Shown here: one piece after another, positions 38,513 through 47,663 of the stretch
Position numbering within the stretch: position 1 is the first letter of the stretch
Layout: each line of letters opens with the position of its first letter
Source of the DNA: Bog-473 sp963834405
GTDB lineage: Bacteria; Actinomycetota; Acidimicrobiia; Acidimicrobiales; RAAP-2
NCBI GenBank assembly: GCA_963834405.1
Contig: CAWIBX010000005.1
Span: 1,240,001 to 1,304,000 of the forward strand
Reading direction: 5' to 3'
DNA length: 64,000 nucleotides
Position numbers and translations under genes: made by a program
The notes under the pieces: generated by a model
Databases searched by the model: none
The model's input: only the letters and a program-made list of their open reading frames with translations
What the model was told of the DNA's origin: nothing

Positions 38513-40132
38513 GTGTTACGCGTCCGCGGACTGGGGACCGTCCCGTACCAAGAGGCGTTCGACCTGCAGCACGCGCTCGCGACCGGTGACGGCGACGACT
38601 ACCTGCTGATCCTGCAGCACCCGCATGTCTTCACCCTGGGCATGCACGCCGACGACGCGCACGTGCTGGTCGACCCGGCCTCTGTCGGTGCCACCCTGGA
38701 ACGGACGGACCGCGGGGGCGACGTCACCTATCACGGGCCCGGTCAGCTGGTGGCCTATCCGCTGATCACCGTCCCCGACGACCCGGGTGCGGGACCGGCC
38801 CACGTGCACCGTCTGGAGCAGGTGGTGATCGACACGCTGGCCGACCTCGGTCTCGCCGGTGCGACCAGCGTGGACGAGTACCCGGGCGTCTGGCTGGACG
38901 CCCACGGGCTCAACCCGCGCAAGATCGCGGCGATCGGCGTGCGCACGGTCCGCACCGAGCGCGGCCGCCGGCGCACCCTGCACGGCGTCGCCCTCAACGT
39001 CGACTGCGACCTCTCCATGTTCGGGCACATCGTGCCCTGCGGCATCGCCGACCGCGCTGTCACCTCGGTGCGGGTGGAGGGCCTGGACGTCACCATGGAC
39101 GACGTGACCGAGGCCTTTGTGGCGCGCGCGGTCACCGCGTTCGCCGACGGCCACTCGGACCGGTACGACGTCGTCAGCGGACCGGTCAGCGCCCGGGTCG
39201 GGCTGGAGCCGTCCACGGAGCGTCCACTGGTGCGGCGGCTGCGCCAGGCCGGCGTGGCGCCCGAAGCCGCCCTCGACATCACCACGCGGAAGCCGCAGTG
39301 GCTGCGGGTCCCGGTCCGCATCGGGAAGGAGTACCGCGCCCTCGGATCAACCATCCACGACCTCGGGCTCGTCACGGTGTGCGAGGAGGCGGGCTGCCCC
39401 AACATCTACGAGTGCTGGGCCGACGGCACGGCGACGTTCATGATCAACGGCGACCGCTGCACGCGGGCCTGCGGGTTCTGCCAGGTCGACACGCGCCACC
39501 CGCTGCCGCTCTCGCCCGACGAGCCCGATCGGGTGGGGCGGGCGGTGGCACTCATGCACCTCGGGCACGCGGTGGTGACCTGCGTCGCCCGGGACGACCT
39601 GCCTGACGGCGGCGCGGGCGCAATGGCCGACACCATCCGGTCGATCCGGGAGCACGCGCCGGAGTCCACTATCGAGGTGCTCATTTCGGACTGCAAGGGC
39701 GACGCCGCCTCGCTCGACACGATCTTCCAGGCGCGTCCCGACGTCCTGAACCACAACGTGGAGACGGTGGCGCGATTGCAGCGGGCGGTCCGCCCGTCGG
39801 CCGGGTACGCGCGGAGCCTGGCCGTGCTGGCCCGGGCCGGAGCCGCCGGGCTCGTCACCAAGTCGGGGCTCATGGTCGGCCTCGGCGAGCGCGAGGATGA
39901 AGTGGTCGTCACCATGGCGGACCTGCACGCGGTCGGCGTCTCCATCGTGACGGTGGGGCAGTACCTGCGACCGAGCCGGGACCACCTTCCGGTCTCGCGC
40001 TATTGGAAACCCGAGGAGTTCGCGCGACTCAAGTCGGTGGGGGAGGGGCTGGGCGTACCCCACGTGGAGTCGTCGCCGCTCACCAGATCGAGCTACCACG
40101 CCCGGCAGGCTGCCATCGCCGCCGTTCGCTGA
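38513..40132 (+). CDS. lipB-lipA: Fused octanoyltransferase-lipoyl synthase (LipB-LipA)
   Basis: A single 539-residue frame from a GTG start joins two enzymes that are normally separate. Residues 1-220 are LipB, with RGGDVTYHGPGQ (67-78), Lys137 in PRKIAAIGVR and catalytic Cys176 in IVPCGIADRAV. Residues about 255-539 are LipA. The auxiliary cluster cysteines are 290, 295 and 301 (VCEEAGCPNIYECW), the radical-SAM cysteines are 316, 320 and 323 (CTRACGFCQVDT) and the C-terminal Ser527 is in RSSYHA. LipB transfers octanoate to the lipoyl domain and LipA inserts two sulfurs. The gene is 10 bp after the E2 gene, whose product is the expected substrate. Confidence 0.93.
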   Translation: MLRVRGLGTVPYQEAFDLQHALATGDGDDYLLILQHPHVFTLGMHADDAHVLVDPASVGATLERTDRGGDVTYHGPGQLVAYPLITVPDDPGAGPAHVHRLEQVVIDTLADLGLAGATSVDEYPGVWLDAHGLNPRKIAAIGVRTVRTERGRRRTLHGVALNVDCDLSMFGHIVPCGIADRAVTSVRVEGLDVTMDDVTEAFVARAVTAFADGHSDRYDVVSGPVSARVGLEPSTERPLVRRLRQAGVAPEAALDITTRKPQWLRVPVRIGKEYRALGSTIHDLGLVTVCEEAGCPNIYECWADGTATFMINGDRCTRACGFCQVDTRHPLPLSPDEPDRVGRAVALMHLGHAVVTCVARDDLPDGGAGAMADTIRSIREHAPESTIEVLISDCKGDAASLDTIFQARPDVLNHNVETVARLQRAVRPSAGYARSLAVLARAGAAGLVTKSGLMVGLGEREDEVVVTMADLHAVGVSIVTVGQYLRPSRDHLPVSRYWKPEEFARLKSVGEGLGVPHVESSPLTRSSYHARQAAIAAVR

Positions 40133-40204
40133 TCCGGCGAGTGCCCGGCTGCGGGCGATGGATGCCTCCTTCGGTGACGACCACGCGGGTATCGTGACCG
40201 CCCA

Positions 40205-41737
40205 GTGGCACTCAGGCCGCGGAGGCGGCACGCGTGCGGCCCAATGGCGGTCCTCTTGGCCCTGGCGATCGTCGGCGGGACGCTGGCCGCGTGCGGCGGC
40301 CCGGCTGCCGTGTCCAATTCCTCGTCACCGTTCGGTCACTTCACGCCCGAGGCCGGCGCGCGACCGGGCGAACTGGCACCCACCTTGGGTCCGGAGTCGC
40401 CGGACATCTCCCACCAAGGAGCCGTACATCTGAGCGTGATCAACGGCCTGCTCGACGGGACGCCCATTTTCGGCGGCGACTTTGCAGACCCCTACGTTCT
40501 CCGCACGCCGGACGCGCTGTACGCGTTCGCCACCAGCACGGTGACGACGAAGTTCGCCAGAGGGGCGAACATCCCCGTGATCGCACTGACTCGTTTCAGC
40601 GACTTCACAGGTCACTACCTCGGGGACGCGCTCCCGAACCCGCCGTCATGGACCGTACGCAGCTTTCAGTGGGCGCCGGCCGTATGGACCCGTCCCGACA
40701 ACACGTACGTCATGTACTACTCGACACCTGCCACCAGCTGGCTGAGCTGCCAGGGCTCCCATCCCGCAGCAGGGTGCGTCCAGACGGAGAACGGCCCGGG
40801 GAACGCGGAGTGCATCTCACGGGCCACCAGTACGAACCCGGCAGGTCCCTACGTAGACGATTCGACCAGCGCGTTCATCTGTCCGACCGCCCAGGGCGGC
40901 GCGATCGATCCGAGCGTGTTCGTGGCCTCCGACGGAACCCCGTGGCTCCTCTGGAAGAGCGACGGCGACTGCTGCGGTCTGCCGACCACCATCTACATTC
41001 AACAGCTCAGTCCCGACGGCTTGAGTGTGGCGGGGCCGCCTCATGCGCTGATCGGAGCCACCCAGCGGTGGGAAGGGGGCATCGTTGAGGCACCGTCGAT
41101 GATTGAGCAGGGCGGCCAGTTCTGGTTGTTCTACTCGGCGAACGAATGGGGTACCCCTGACTACGCGATCGGCATCGCGCGGTGCGTCAGCTTGACCGGC
41201 CCCTGCACCAAGCCGATGCAGGGGCCCTGGCTGTCCCAAGCGGCGGGGCAGCCGGGCCCCGGAGGGCAAGAGTTCTTCCAGGTGGGCGGACTGGTGTGGA
41301 TGGTGCACCACGAGCTCGCGCCGGGAGAAACGGGCAACTACGCCCAGCGCCGCATCCACGTCGACCTTCTCGGGTTCAGCGCAGGCCATATTCCCCACAT
41401 CGCACCCCCCGCCATTTCGGCGGCTTTGGCTGACGCATTCCTCTACTTCGACGACCCCGACCTGCCGTCGTCACCGTCGGCCGCGTTCCAGAAGCTCGTT
41501 CGCATGGTTCCCGGCATTCCTTCCGCGGACTCCGACACGCGCTTGCTCGACGACGGTCAGTACGTCTGTACCGGCCTGAGCCACAACACGAGTACCGGGG
41601 TCATGCTGGCGCAACTCGAGGCCCGTGGGCTGAGCAGCTTTGAGGGCTACACCATTGGCATCTTCGCCGCTGAGTACATGTGCACCAAGTATGCGCTCCT
41701 GGCCTTGAAGGATCTGCAAGACATCCTGAACGCCTGA
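40205..41737 (+). CDS. Secreted lipoprotein with GH43-like domain and DUF732-like tail
   Basis: 510 residues from GTG 40205 (ATG 40244 is the alternative). A lipoprotein signal peptide is followed by the lipobox LAAC, with Cys30 as the lipidation site. The catalytic region resembles five-bladed GH43/GH62-type glycosidases: base Asp95 in GGDFADPYVL, Asp in GGAIDPSVFV and acid Glu in GGIVEAPSMI. Likely substrates are arabinose- or xylose-containing polymers. The last 90 residues (DDGQYVCTGLSHNTS to GIFAAEYMCTKY) resemble DUF732, a mycobacterial-type extracytoplasmic domain with two cysteines. The combination is unusual. Confidence 0.7.
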   Translation: MALRPRRRHACGPMAVLLALAIVGGTLAACGGPAAVSNSSSPFGHFTPEAGARPGELAPTLGPESPDISHQGAVHLSVINGLLDGTPIFGGDFADPYVLRTPDALYAFATSTVTTKFARGANIPVIALTRFSDFTGHYLGDALPNPPSWTVRSFQWAPAVWTRPDNTYVMYYSTPATSWLSCQGSHPAAGCVQTENGPGNAECISRATSTNPAGPYVDDSTSAFICPTAQGGAIDPSVFVASDGTPWLLWKSDGDCCGLPTTIYIQQLSPDGLSVAGPPHALIGATQRWEGGIVEAPSMIEQGGQFWLFYSANEWGTPDYAIGIARCVSLTGPCTKPMQGPWLSQAAGQPGPGGQEFFQVGGLVWMVHHELAPGETGNYAQRRIHVDLLGFSAGHIPHIAPPAISAALADAFLYFDDPDLPSSPSAAFQKLVRMVPGIPSADSDTRLLDDGQYVCTGLSHNTSTGVMLAQLEARGLSSFEGYTIGIFAAEYMCTKYALLALKDLQDILNA

Positions 41738-41761
41738 ATCAGGGCCAGGGGGAATGAATTG

Positions 41762-42229
41762 CTACAGAGCGTGGAGCCGCTGCCCGCGTTCCCCCGCTTG
41801 AAGCAACCGCCCGATCTCGTTCACCTCGGCCCGGACCGACCGGGCGAACCAATCCCCGGCCAAGAGATCGTGCAGCCAGCCCAGAGGGCCATGGCCGAGG
41901 TCGAGCTCTTCGACGTGGTGGATCTGCGTGCCGCCTTCGACCTCCTCGATTTCGAACCACGCGTGCAGGCCACGGGGCACACCGTGCTCGAGAACGACGT
42001 CGATGCTCGTGGGACGACGCCAGGTGTAACGAGTGATGACGGAACCCTTGAATCTTCCGAGGAATGTGCCGTCTTCGCGGGCGATCATGCCGTCCGGTAG
42101 GTCGGCGAGCTTCGTCACCCAGATCATCTTGGTGTCCGCCTTGACGTATTGGGCGGGATCGAGCACGAAGTCAAAGGCTTCGTCCGGAGTGACGCCGGGT
42201 ACCACGGTTGTCCCTTGTCCCCGAACCAC
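41762..42229 (-). CDS. SRPBCC-superfamily protein
   Basis: 155 residues with the START/Bet v1-like pattern: ATTVV-type strand, PDEAFDFVLDPAQYVKAD, RYTWRRPTSIDVVLEH and VEGGTQIHHVEELDLGHG, with a long C-terminal helix. Such proteins bind hydrophobic ligands or act as small cyclases. No specific function can be given. It follows the truncated small gene at 42235-42438 by 5 bp on the same strand and is probably co-transcribed with it. Confidence 0.7.
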   Translation of the reverse strand: MVRGQGTTVVPGVTPDEAFDFVLDPAQYVKADTKMIWVTKLADLPDGMIAREDGTFLGRFKGSVITRYTWRRPTSIDVVLEHGVPRGLHAWFEIEEVEGGTQIHHVEELDLGHGPLGWLHDLLAGDWFARSVRAEVNEIGRLLQAGERGQRLHAL

Positions 42230-42234
42230 CGTGC

Positions 42235-42438
42235 CTACGCCTCCAGCTCGACTGCGCAGGTCCTGGCCTGGACCACGCGTGGACTGTTGTCCGGCGCGAG
42301 GACGCCGAGGGCACGTGCAGCCTGTTCCTCGGTGTCGAACCTCATTTCGGGGATCACGAATTCATTGAGCACCGCGTGCCGATGGCCGCTCTCCGAGTCT
42401 GGGTCGACGTCAACTTGGACGAAGGCTGCATACGTCAT
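42235..42438 (-). pseudogene. Short monooxygenase-like protein, possibly internally deleted
   Basis: 67 residues. The beginning (MTYAAFVQVDVDPDSESGHRH) and end (RFDTEEQAARALGVLAP, CAVELEA) look like the two ends of a ferredoxin-like dimeric alpha/beta-barrel protein of about 100 residues. The central strand and loop of roughly 30 residues appear to be missing between VIPEM and RFDTEEQ. The frame is open throughout, so an in-frame internal deletion is suspected. This relies on recalled family shape, not an alignment. Confidence 0.45.
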
Positions 42439-42530
42439 GGGCGCTCCTGTCGCTTGGCCCAGACGACGCTATCGCTCGGCGGGGAGACATCGCGAAGCCC
42501 TGACAAAGGGACGGGCACGGTCTTCAGTCT

Positions 42531-43325
42531 TCAGTCCGCACCTTTCCTGCCCAGGAGGTGAAAGACCCGACTGAGGTGGCGGTAAGGGTCCCGGCGGCTC
42601 GCTTCGAGTTCGACCGCGGCGGTCGCCGCCACCTGCTCGGCAGCGTCGGGATCCAACTCGACTCCGCTGAACTCGAGCCAGTCGACGAACAGCCACACCC
42701 CGTACCAGTGCAGAGGCTGGACGCCGAAGCCCCGCAGAAGGTCGCTGAGCTCCTCCACCGTGTCGGCTCGTCCGTGCACTCCGAGCACCCCGACACCCGT
42801 CCTGGCGTCGAACGAGGCCAGCGCGTCCTCCCATCGGCGTTCCAAAGCCGGGCGTACCGCCATCGTCTTCGCGTTGGCCGTCATGATGGAGACGACTCCA
42901 CCCTCCGCGGCACACCGGCACAGTTGGCCGACCACCGGCTCCGGATGCTCGAGATACCCGAGCACGCCATGACACAGCACCGCGTCGAAGCGCCGGCTCT
43001 GGACAGCCTCGTCGGCCTGCTCGCCGCCGGCCTCCACGAGCGTCACCCGTCGCCGGACCTCAGACGGCAGCCGATCCAGACGCTGTCGGGCTTTGTCCAG
43101 CATCGCCGGCGACGAATCGAGCAACGTGACGTCGTATCCAGCTTGCGCCAACGGAAACGACTGATGGCCCGCGCCTCCGCCGACGTCGAGCACGGGCGCC
43201 GGCGCCGGGGGCAGATGCTCCAGCAGCTGCTGGTGCATCACGTAGGTGCGCACGTACCCCTTCACCGTGGCATAGGCCTCATCGGCAAATCGGTCGGCCA
43301 AACCGGCCCAGGCATCGTCGGCCAT
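42531..43325 (-). CDS. Class I SAM-dependent methyltransferase (CmoM/UbiE-like)
   Basis: 264 residues. Motif I is VLDVGGGAGHQSFPLAQAG, the acidic residue binding SAM ribose is in VTLLDSSPAML, and motif post-I to II includes VEAGGEQAD and FDAVLCHGVLGYLEHP. The C-terminal part (RADTVEELSDLLRGFGVQPLHWYGVWLFVDW) resembles CmoM-like proteins of tRNA modification, but a cmoM role is uncertain in Actinobacteria. The gene is monocistronic by spacing. Confidence 0.72.
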   Translation of the reverse strand: MADDAWAGLADRFADEAYATVKGYVRTYVMHQQLLEHLPPAPAPVLDVGGGAGHQSFPLAQAGYDVTLLDSSPAMLDKARQRLDRLPSEVRRRVTLVEAGGEQADEAVQSRRFDAVLCHGVLGYLEHPEPVVGQLCRCAAEGGVVSIMTANAKTMAVRPALERRWEDALASFDARTGVGVLGVHGRADTVEELSDLLRGFGVQPLHWYGVWLFVDWLEFSGVELDPDAAEQVAATAAVELEASRRDPYRHLSRVFHLLGRKGAD

Positions 43326-43542
43326 CGCGCCACCATACGGTCTCCGAGACGAATTGAACGTTCCGACACGGCGCCCTGCGGTTCGGTGCTCCGTACGTGC
43401 GGCTGCAATCGGCGTGCCGCTGCACGCGCCGGACGGAATGACGAGATACGCCGATCTGACGGAAACCCAGTCTGATTTGTGTGAGCGAGCTGGGTCGAGA
43501 GATGATGCGCGAAGGTCAGCTCCCAGACATCGGGGAGAGCTC

Positions 43543-44358
43543 GTGGAGCACCCGCCTCAAGCAGAGCACATTCGCTTCCTCTTCGACCCCGGATCCACCC
43601 TGGCCGCCTTCGCCGGGCAGCGGCGTCGGTTTGCTTCCACCGCGGAAGGTCTGTCCGACGAAGAATTAGCGTCTCCGTCGCGGTGCGCTGAATGGACGGT
43701 CGCCGACGTGCTTCGACATCTGGTCTGGGTCGACGTCACGGTGCGACGGATCTGGTCCGGTGACCAATCGCTCGCCGAAGGCTTCGATCCGCGCATCACT
43801 CCGAACCATGCGGTGCGGGACGACAGAGCCTCGTCAGATCAAGAGATCCGAGAGCGCTACCTGGTGTCCACCGAAGCCATGTTGTGGGACCTGGAACACT
43901 CGGATCCGGATAGATTCGGTCAGCCGAGCCTCTCGCCGGCCGGCACCGTGCCGTGGTGGATGAGCGCCGTCCATGTCGGATGGGACGCGAGCATCCATGA
44001 ACGCGATGTGGTGCTCCCACTCGGTCGAGATGTCGAGCGTGTGGACGAGGAAACGGGCCCCTGTCTCGCGTACACCCTGGTCTTGACCTCCTTCTTCGCA
44101 GGTCGTGATCCGTTATCCATGCGAATCGGCGCCACGGAGCTCCGGCGCGTGGACGGCCCTGCGATCGCGGGGGCGGTGACGAGGGAGTACGAAGGAGATG
44201 AGCAAGGTGCACCGGTCACAGTGGTCGCTGATGATCCGGTGCAAGCCATTGATGCGATGGCGGGCCGAGGTGCCATGGAGCAGTCACTACGGGGCGACGC
44301 GGCGGTGATCCACCGACTCGGCGGACTGGCAAGGTATTTCACTTCCACCCCTGGGTGA
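43543..44358 (+). CDS. Maleylpyruvate isomerase-like, DinB-fold mycothiol-dependent protein
   Basis: 271 residues from GTG 43543, which has a GGGGAGAG site upstream; the open frame reaches further 5' but that extension lacks family resemblance. The family block is CAEWTVADVLRHLVWVDVTVRR with the metal-binding His, the second His is in WWMSAVHVGWDASIHERDV and a C-terminal SCP2-like region follows. Relatives use mycothiol as cofactor or substrate. Confidence 0.75.
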   Translation: MEHPPQAEHIRFLFDPGSTLAAFAGQRRRFASTAEGLSDEELASPSRCAEWTVADVLRHLVWVDVTVRRIWSGDQSLAEGFDPRITPNHAVRDDRASSDQEIRERYLVSTEAMLWDLEHSDPDRFGQPSLSPAGTVPWWMSAVHVGWDASIHERDVVLPLGRDVERVDEETGPCLAYTLVLTSFFAGRDPLSMRIGATELRRVDGPAIAGAVTREYEGDEQGAPVTVVADDPVQAIDAMAGRGAMEQSLRGDAAVIHRLGGLARYFTSTPG

Positions 44359-44472
44359 CGTCGCTCCCATGCACTTGAGGGAGGATCTTCACCGGCCTGG
44401 GCACCGGCCAAGGGAGCACGTGTCCATGTATGGTGCGCTTGTTCGGTATCCAACACGAAGGGGGATCCGTCC

Positions 44473-45444
44473 ATGGTTCTCATCCCAGAGCGGGATATAC
44501 CGGTCCCCGGTTCGGTCAGCAAAGAGGCGCAAGCCGTCTTGGCGATGGGTCGGCTCGGACCGCCCCCGCGGGACCTCCCGGCACTCGACGACATCGAGGG
44601 ATGGAAGGCATACGTGGCCGAGACGGACGGCTTCGTGCAGTCGATGGTGGGTGACATGACGGCGGGCTTCGCAGGCACCATCGAGGAGCGGGACGTTGGC
44701 CCATGCCCCCTTTATGTCGTCACCCCAGACGGGGTGGCGGACCAAGACCGCCGGGTGCTCTTCGACATCCACGGCGGCGCCTGGGTCCTCGGCGGTGGCG
44801 AGCTCTGCAAGAGAACGACGATCGCTTCGGCCAACGCGGTCCGCGCCCGCTCGTGGTCCGTCGACTACCGGATGCCGCCGGACCACCCTTTCCCGACGCC
44901 ACTCGACGACTGCCTTGCAGCGTACCGGATGCTCCTGGACGAGCGGCACCCGAGCGAGATCATCGTCGGTGGGGCATCCGCCGGCGGCAACCTGGCGGCG
45001 GGGCTGATCCTCAGGGCCCGCGACGAAGGGCTTCCGCTTCCCGCAGCGGTGATCTTCAACACCGGTGCATTTGACCTCACGGGCCTGGGTGACTCCTGGC
45101 GGACCAACGATGGCCTCGACAGTGTCCTGTCGGGTCCGGTCGAGCCATGCACCGAGCTCTACGCCGGCGGTCACGACCGCCGAGAGCCCTACATCTCACC
45201 CTTGTTCGGCGATCTCAGCGGGTTTCCGCCGGCGCTGTTCTTGACCGGGACGCGCGACCGGCTCCTGTCGGACAATGTCCGAATGCACCGCGCTCTGCGG
45301 GAAGCGGGGGCCGACGCCCAGCTGCACGTGTGGGAGGCAGCCGGGCACGGAGGCTTCCTCGGCATGGCACCGGAGGACAACGAGCGATTCGTCGAGATGC
45401 GACGCTTTGCCGAGGCGCATTGGGTACTGGCTGAACACCGCTAG
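44473..45444 (+). CDS. Alpha/beta hydrolase of the hormone-sensitive lipase (fold-3) family
   Basis: 323 residues. The oxyanion-hole motif is FDIHGGAWVLGGGE (HGG at 100-102), and the nucleophile is Ser169 in VGGASAGGNLAAG. The acid is probably the Asp in LTGTRDRLLSD and the His is in WEAAGHGGFLG. The family hydrolyses short-chain esters. The protein has no signal peptide. The SnoaL-like gene begins 61 bp after it on the same strand. Confidence 0.85.
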   Translation: MVLIPERDIPVPGSVSKEAQAVLAMGRLGPPPRDLPALDDIEGWKAYVAETDGFVQSMVGDMTAGFAGTIEERDVGPCPLYVVTPDGVADQDRRVLFDIHGGAWVLGGGELCKRTTIASANAVRARSWSVDYRMPPDHPFPTPLDDCLAAYRMLLDERHPSEIIVGGASAGGNLAAGLILRARDEGLPLPAAVIFNTGAFDLTGLGDSWRTNDGLDSVLSGPVEPCTELYAGGHDRREPYISPLFGDLSGFPPALFLTGTRDRLLSDNVRMHRALREAGADAQLHVWEAAGHGGFLGMAPEDNERFVEMRRFAEAHWVLAEHR

Positions 45445-45505
45445 GCAAAGCAACTTCCTCGTCAAGCGTTCGCCTGGCAGGGCAGTCGGTGCGATGGAGG
45501 CCGTC

Positions 45506-46033
45506 ATGAACACAGATACAGAAGTGGATCTCGGCGCCGTCTTCGACGCGCACATGTCAGCGGAGTTCGAATTGCGGGACGCCGACGAGGCGATGGCCAC
45601 TATGACTGATGCGCCGACCCTCACGCACGTGCCGGTGATCACGGGTGCAAGGGGCAAGGATGCTCTTCATGGTTTCTACCGAGACCACTTCGTCGGGAAG
45701 TGGCCCTCTGACCTCTCGGTCGAACGGATCTCCCGCACCACGTCCGAGAACATGGTCATAGACGAATTCATCGTGAGGTTCACGCACGACGTGGTGATGG
45801 ACGCGATCCTTCCCGGAGTCCCTCCTACCGGCCGGCGGGTAGAGCTCCCGCATGTGGCCGTCGTCGGATTTGAGAACGGGAAGATCGCATTCGAGCGGAT
45901 TTATTGGGATCAGGGCTCGATGCTGGTCCAGGTCGGCTTGCTGGACGCCGAACGCCTGCCCCTCGTGGGATCACAACAGGCTGTCGCCCTCCTGGACGAG
46001 GACTACCCCCGGAACGAGTTGCTCACGGGCTGA
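45506..46033 (+). CDS. SnoaL/NTF2-like protein
   Basis: 175 residues from ATG 45506, which has GGAGG six bases upstream; ATG 45494 is an alternative. The cone-shaped NTF2-like fold is suggested by DADEAMATMTDAPTLTHVPVITGARGKDAL, FVVIDEFIVRFTHD-type strands and ELPHVAVVGFENGKIAFERIYWDQGSML. Carboxymuconolactone- or polyketide-cyclase-like roles are typical, but the substrate is unknown. Confidence 0.72.
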   Translation: MNTDTEVDLGAVFDAHMSAEFELRDADEAMATMTDAPTLTHVPVITGARGKDALHGFYRDHFVGKWPSDLSVERISRTTSENMVIDEFIVRFTHDVVMDAILPGVPPTGRRVELPHVAVVGFENGKIAFERIYWDQGSMLVQVGLLDAERLPLVGSQQAVALLDEDYPRNELLTG

Positions 46034-46077
46034 AGCGACCGACTCGTCGACGGTTGGCCCGTCGATTCGAGCAGCGG

Positions 46078-46956
46078 CTAGTGCAGCCAGCCGCGGACGT
46101 CCAGTCCGAGCTCTGTTTCAAGCCGATCGGCCGCGACGTCCGCCAGGTCGACGGGCCAGCGCCGGCCGTAGCGGATGTAGAGAGGTCGCGCGCGGGTGAC
46201 CACCAGTTCGGCCACGGCCAGCCCGAAGGAAAGCACACAGTCCCGGGTGGCCGATAGGGGAGGCAGTGCGGCGACCGTGTCTCGCTGTTCCTCCGTGAAA
46301 GACGGGTTCCATTGCTTTGCCGGAGGCGGGGAGCCCGTCTCGACCAGGAAGATCGTGGTGAGAAGACCAAGGATGTGCGGCACACCCGTCAAGTGACGCA
46401 GGTGCTCGTTCCGCTGGATCAAGGTGACGAAGGGTCCGGCGAGGCCTCGGAGCTGTTCCTCGACGGCATACTCGAGGGCATCGCCAGGGTCCTCGAACCG
46501 TTCGGACGACAAGTGGCCGACCGAATAGAGAGGGGGCCCGGCGTACTCTGCGGGCGCCTCGCCGCCATAGACAGCCATGTCCAGGGTCAGACCCTCGGTG
46601 GTCAGCGTGTTGATGATGAAGGGTGCGATGGGGCGGCGCGCGAAGACGGTCGGCGTGATCTGCGCCACCCAGATCTCCCAATCGGTCAGAAACGACTCGA
46701 ACCCCTCTGGGGTGGTGATGATCTTGAGATCCAGGTCGCTCCAGCGGTCGGCCGTCCCGCGGGCGACCGAGCCGGACAGTTGCACATCCTTCACACGAGG
46801 ATCAGCACGAAGGACCTGTTGGGTCCGGTGATATAGGTCGACGTAGCGTTGATCGACTAGTTCGAACCCGCCCGACGAGGGTCGCTCATTCGTTGGCACG
46901 TTCATCAGGGTGGAGCTGAGGCTTCTCCGTGTCAATGACCGGTTCGGAGCTTTCAT
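46078..46956 (-). CDS. Nucleotidyltransferase-domain protein
   Basis: 292 residues; M18 (46905) is a credible alternative start. The pol-beta-like nucleotidyltransferase motif is VQLSGSVARGTADRWSDLDLKI, with the Gly-Ser pair and the Asp-x-Asp metal site. The rest resembles aminoglycoside adenylyltransferase-type stand-alone proteins with a helical C-terminal domain. The start overlaps the stop of the VOC gene as ATGA. No partner (HEPN) gene is present, so it is not an obvious toxin-antitoxin pair. Confidence 0.7.
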   Translation of the reverse strand: MKAPNRSLTRRSLSSTLMNVPTNERPSSGGFELVDQRYVDLYHRTQQVLRADPRVKDVQLSGSVARGTADRWSDLDLKIITTPEGFESFLTDWEIWVAQITPTVFARRPIAPFIINTLTTEGLTLDMAVYGGEAPAEYAGPPLYSVGHLSSERFEDPGDALEYAVEEQLRGLAGPFVTLIQRNEHLRHLTGVPHILGLLTTIFLVETGSPPPAKQWNPSFTEEQRDTVAALPPLSATRDCVLSFGLAVAELVVTRARPLYIRYGRRWPVDLADVAADRLETELGLDVRGWLH

Positions 46957-47297
46957 TCCGAGACCTCAATGATCGCTATGGAGTTGCCATCCGGGTCGAC
47001 GACGACGGCCTTTCGACCCACATCGCCCTCCCACTCGATTGGCCCTGGTCTGATGCCGCGGGCCCCGAGCGCCGACGTCACTGCCTCGATGTCCGACACC
47101 GCGAGCGCGCAAAATGACTTGCCAGCACGAGTGTCGTCCCGAGTGATGTAGAACGAGCCACCGTCGGTGAGCCGCCACATCACCTCGGCTTCGTGAGCGA
47201 CGATGTCCGCCGGCCGAGCGAAGAAGCGCTCATACCACGGCCACGCGATCGCAAAGTCGGTGACAGCGATCCCGGCAAACAGAACGGCGACGTCCAC
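46953..47297 (-). CDS. VOC-superfamily (glyoxalase/dioxygenase-like) protein
   Basis: 114 residues with one vicinal-oxygen-chelate domain. It starts with VLFAGIAVTDFAIAWPWYERFFAR and ends with GRKAVVVDPDGNSIAIIEV, the Glu of which could be a metal ligand. It may be a small lyase, a dioxygenase-like protein or a resistance-type binding protein. Translationally coupled to the nucleotidyltransferase gene. Confidence 0.78.
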   Translation of the reverse strand: MDVAVLFAGIAVTDFAIAWPWYERFFARPADIVAHEAEVMWRLTDGGSFYITRDDTRAGKSFCALAVSDIEAVTSALGARGIRPGPIEWEGDVGRKAVVVDPDGNSIAIIEVSE

Positions 47298-47396
47298 GTT
47301 TCTCAGTTTGGCAGTCCGCCAGCTTCATGCGTCCTAACGGGACCTGAGGGGGACAGTTTCAATCGTGGGGAGGACGGTACTTCTGAGGCCGACTGA

Positions 47397-47606
47397 TCAG
47401 GCGCCGGCTTCTCCGGCCGTTCCGAAGCGCTGCTGAGCGGCCTGCGTGTTGATCTCCAGGACGAATCCGATGGCCGCCCATGAGTGCCCGTGCCGGCGTG
47501 CGACGTCTACCTGATGCCGAAGATTCAACTCGGCCTGGCTGAGATCCCTGTTGGCAGCCCTGATCAAGGTCAGGTCCTTGTCCCACTCTTCGAAGCGTCG
47601 CGGCAT
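47397..47606 (-). CDS. Small helix-turn-helix-like protein
   Basis: 69 residues from ATG 47606 (MPRRFEEWDKDLTLIR); the longer frame to 47660 is less likely. The segment ARRHGHSWAAIGFVLEINTQAAQQRFG is a typical short actinobacterial HTH (G-x-SWxxIGxxLxxxxQAAxxRFG) that accompanies other proteins or acts alone as a DNA-binding switch. Its partner is not evident. It is 57 bp downstream of the DinB gene on the same strand. Confidence 0.65.
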   Translation of the reverse strand: MPRRFEEWDKDLTLIRAANRDLSQAELNLRHQVDVARRHGHSWAAIGFVLEINTQAAQQRFGTAGEAGA

Positions 47607-47663
47607 GATGCCAATGATGCCTTGACGAACAGAGGGGCGTCGATTCGACCCGCCCCCCACCCC

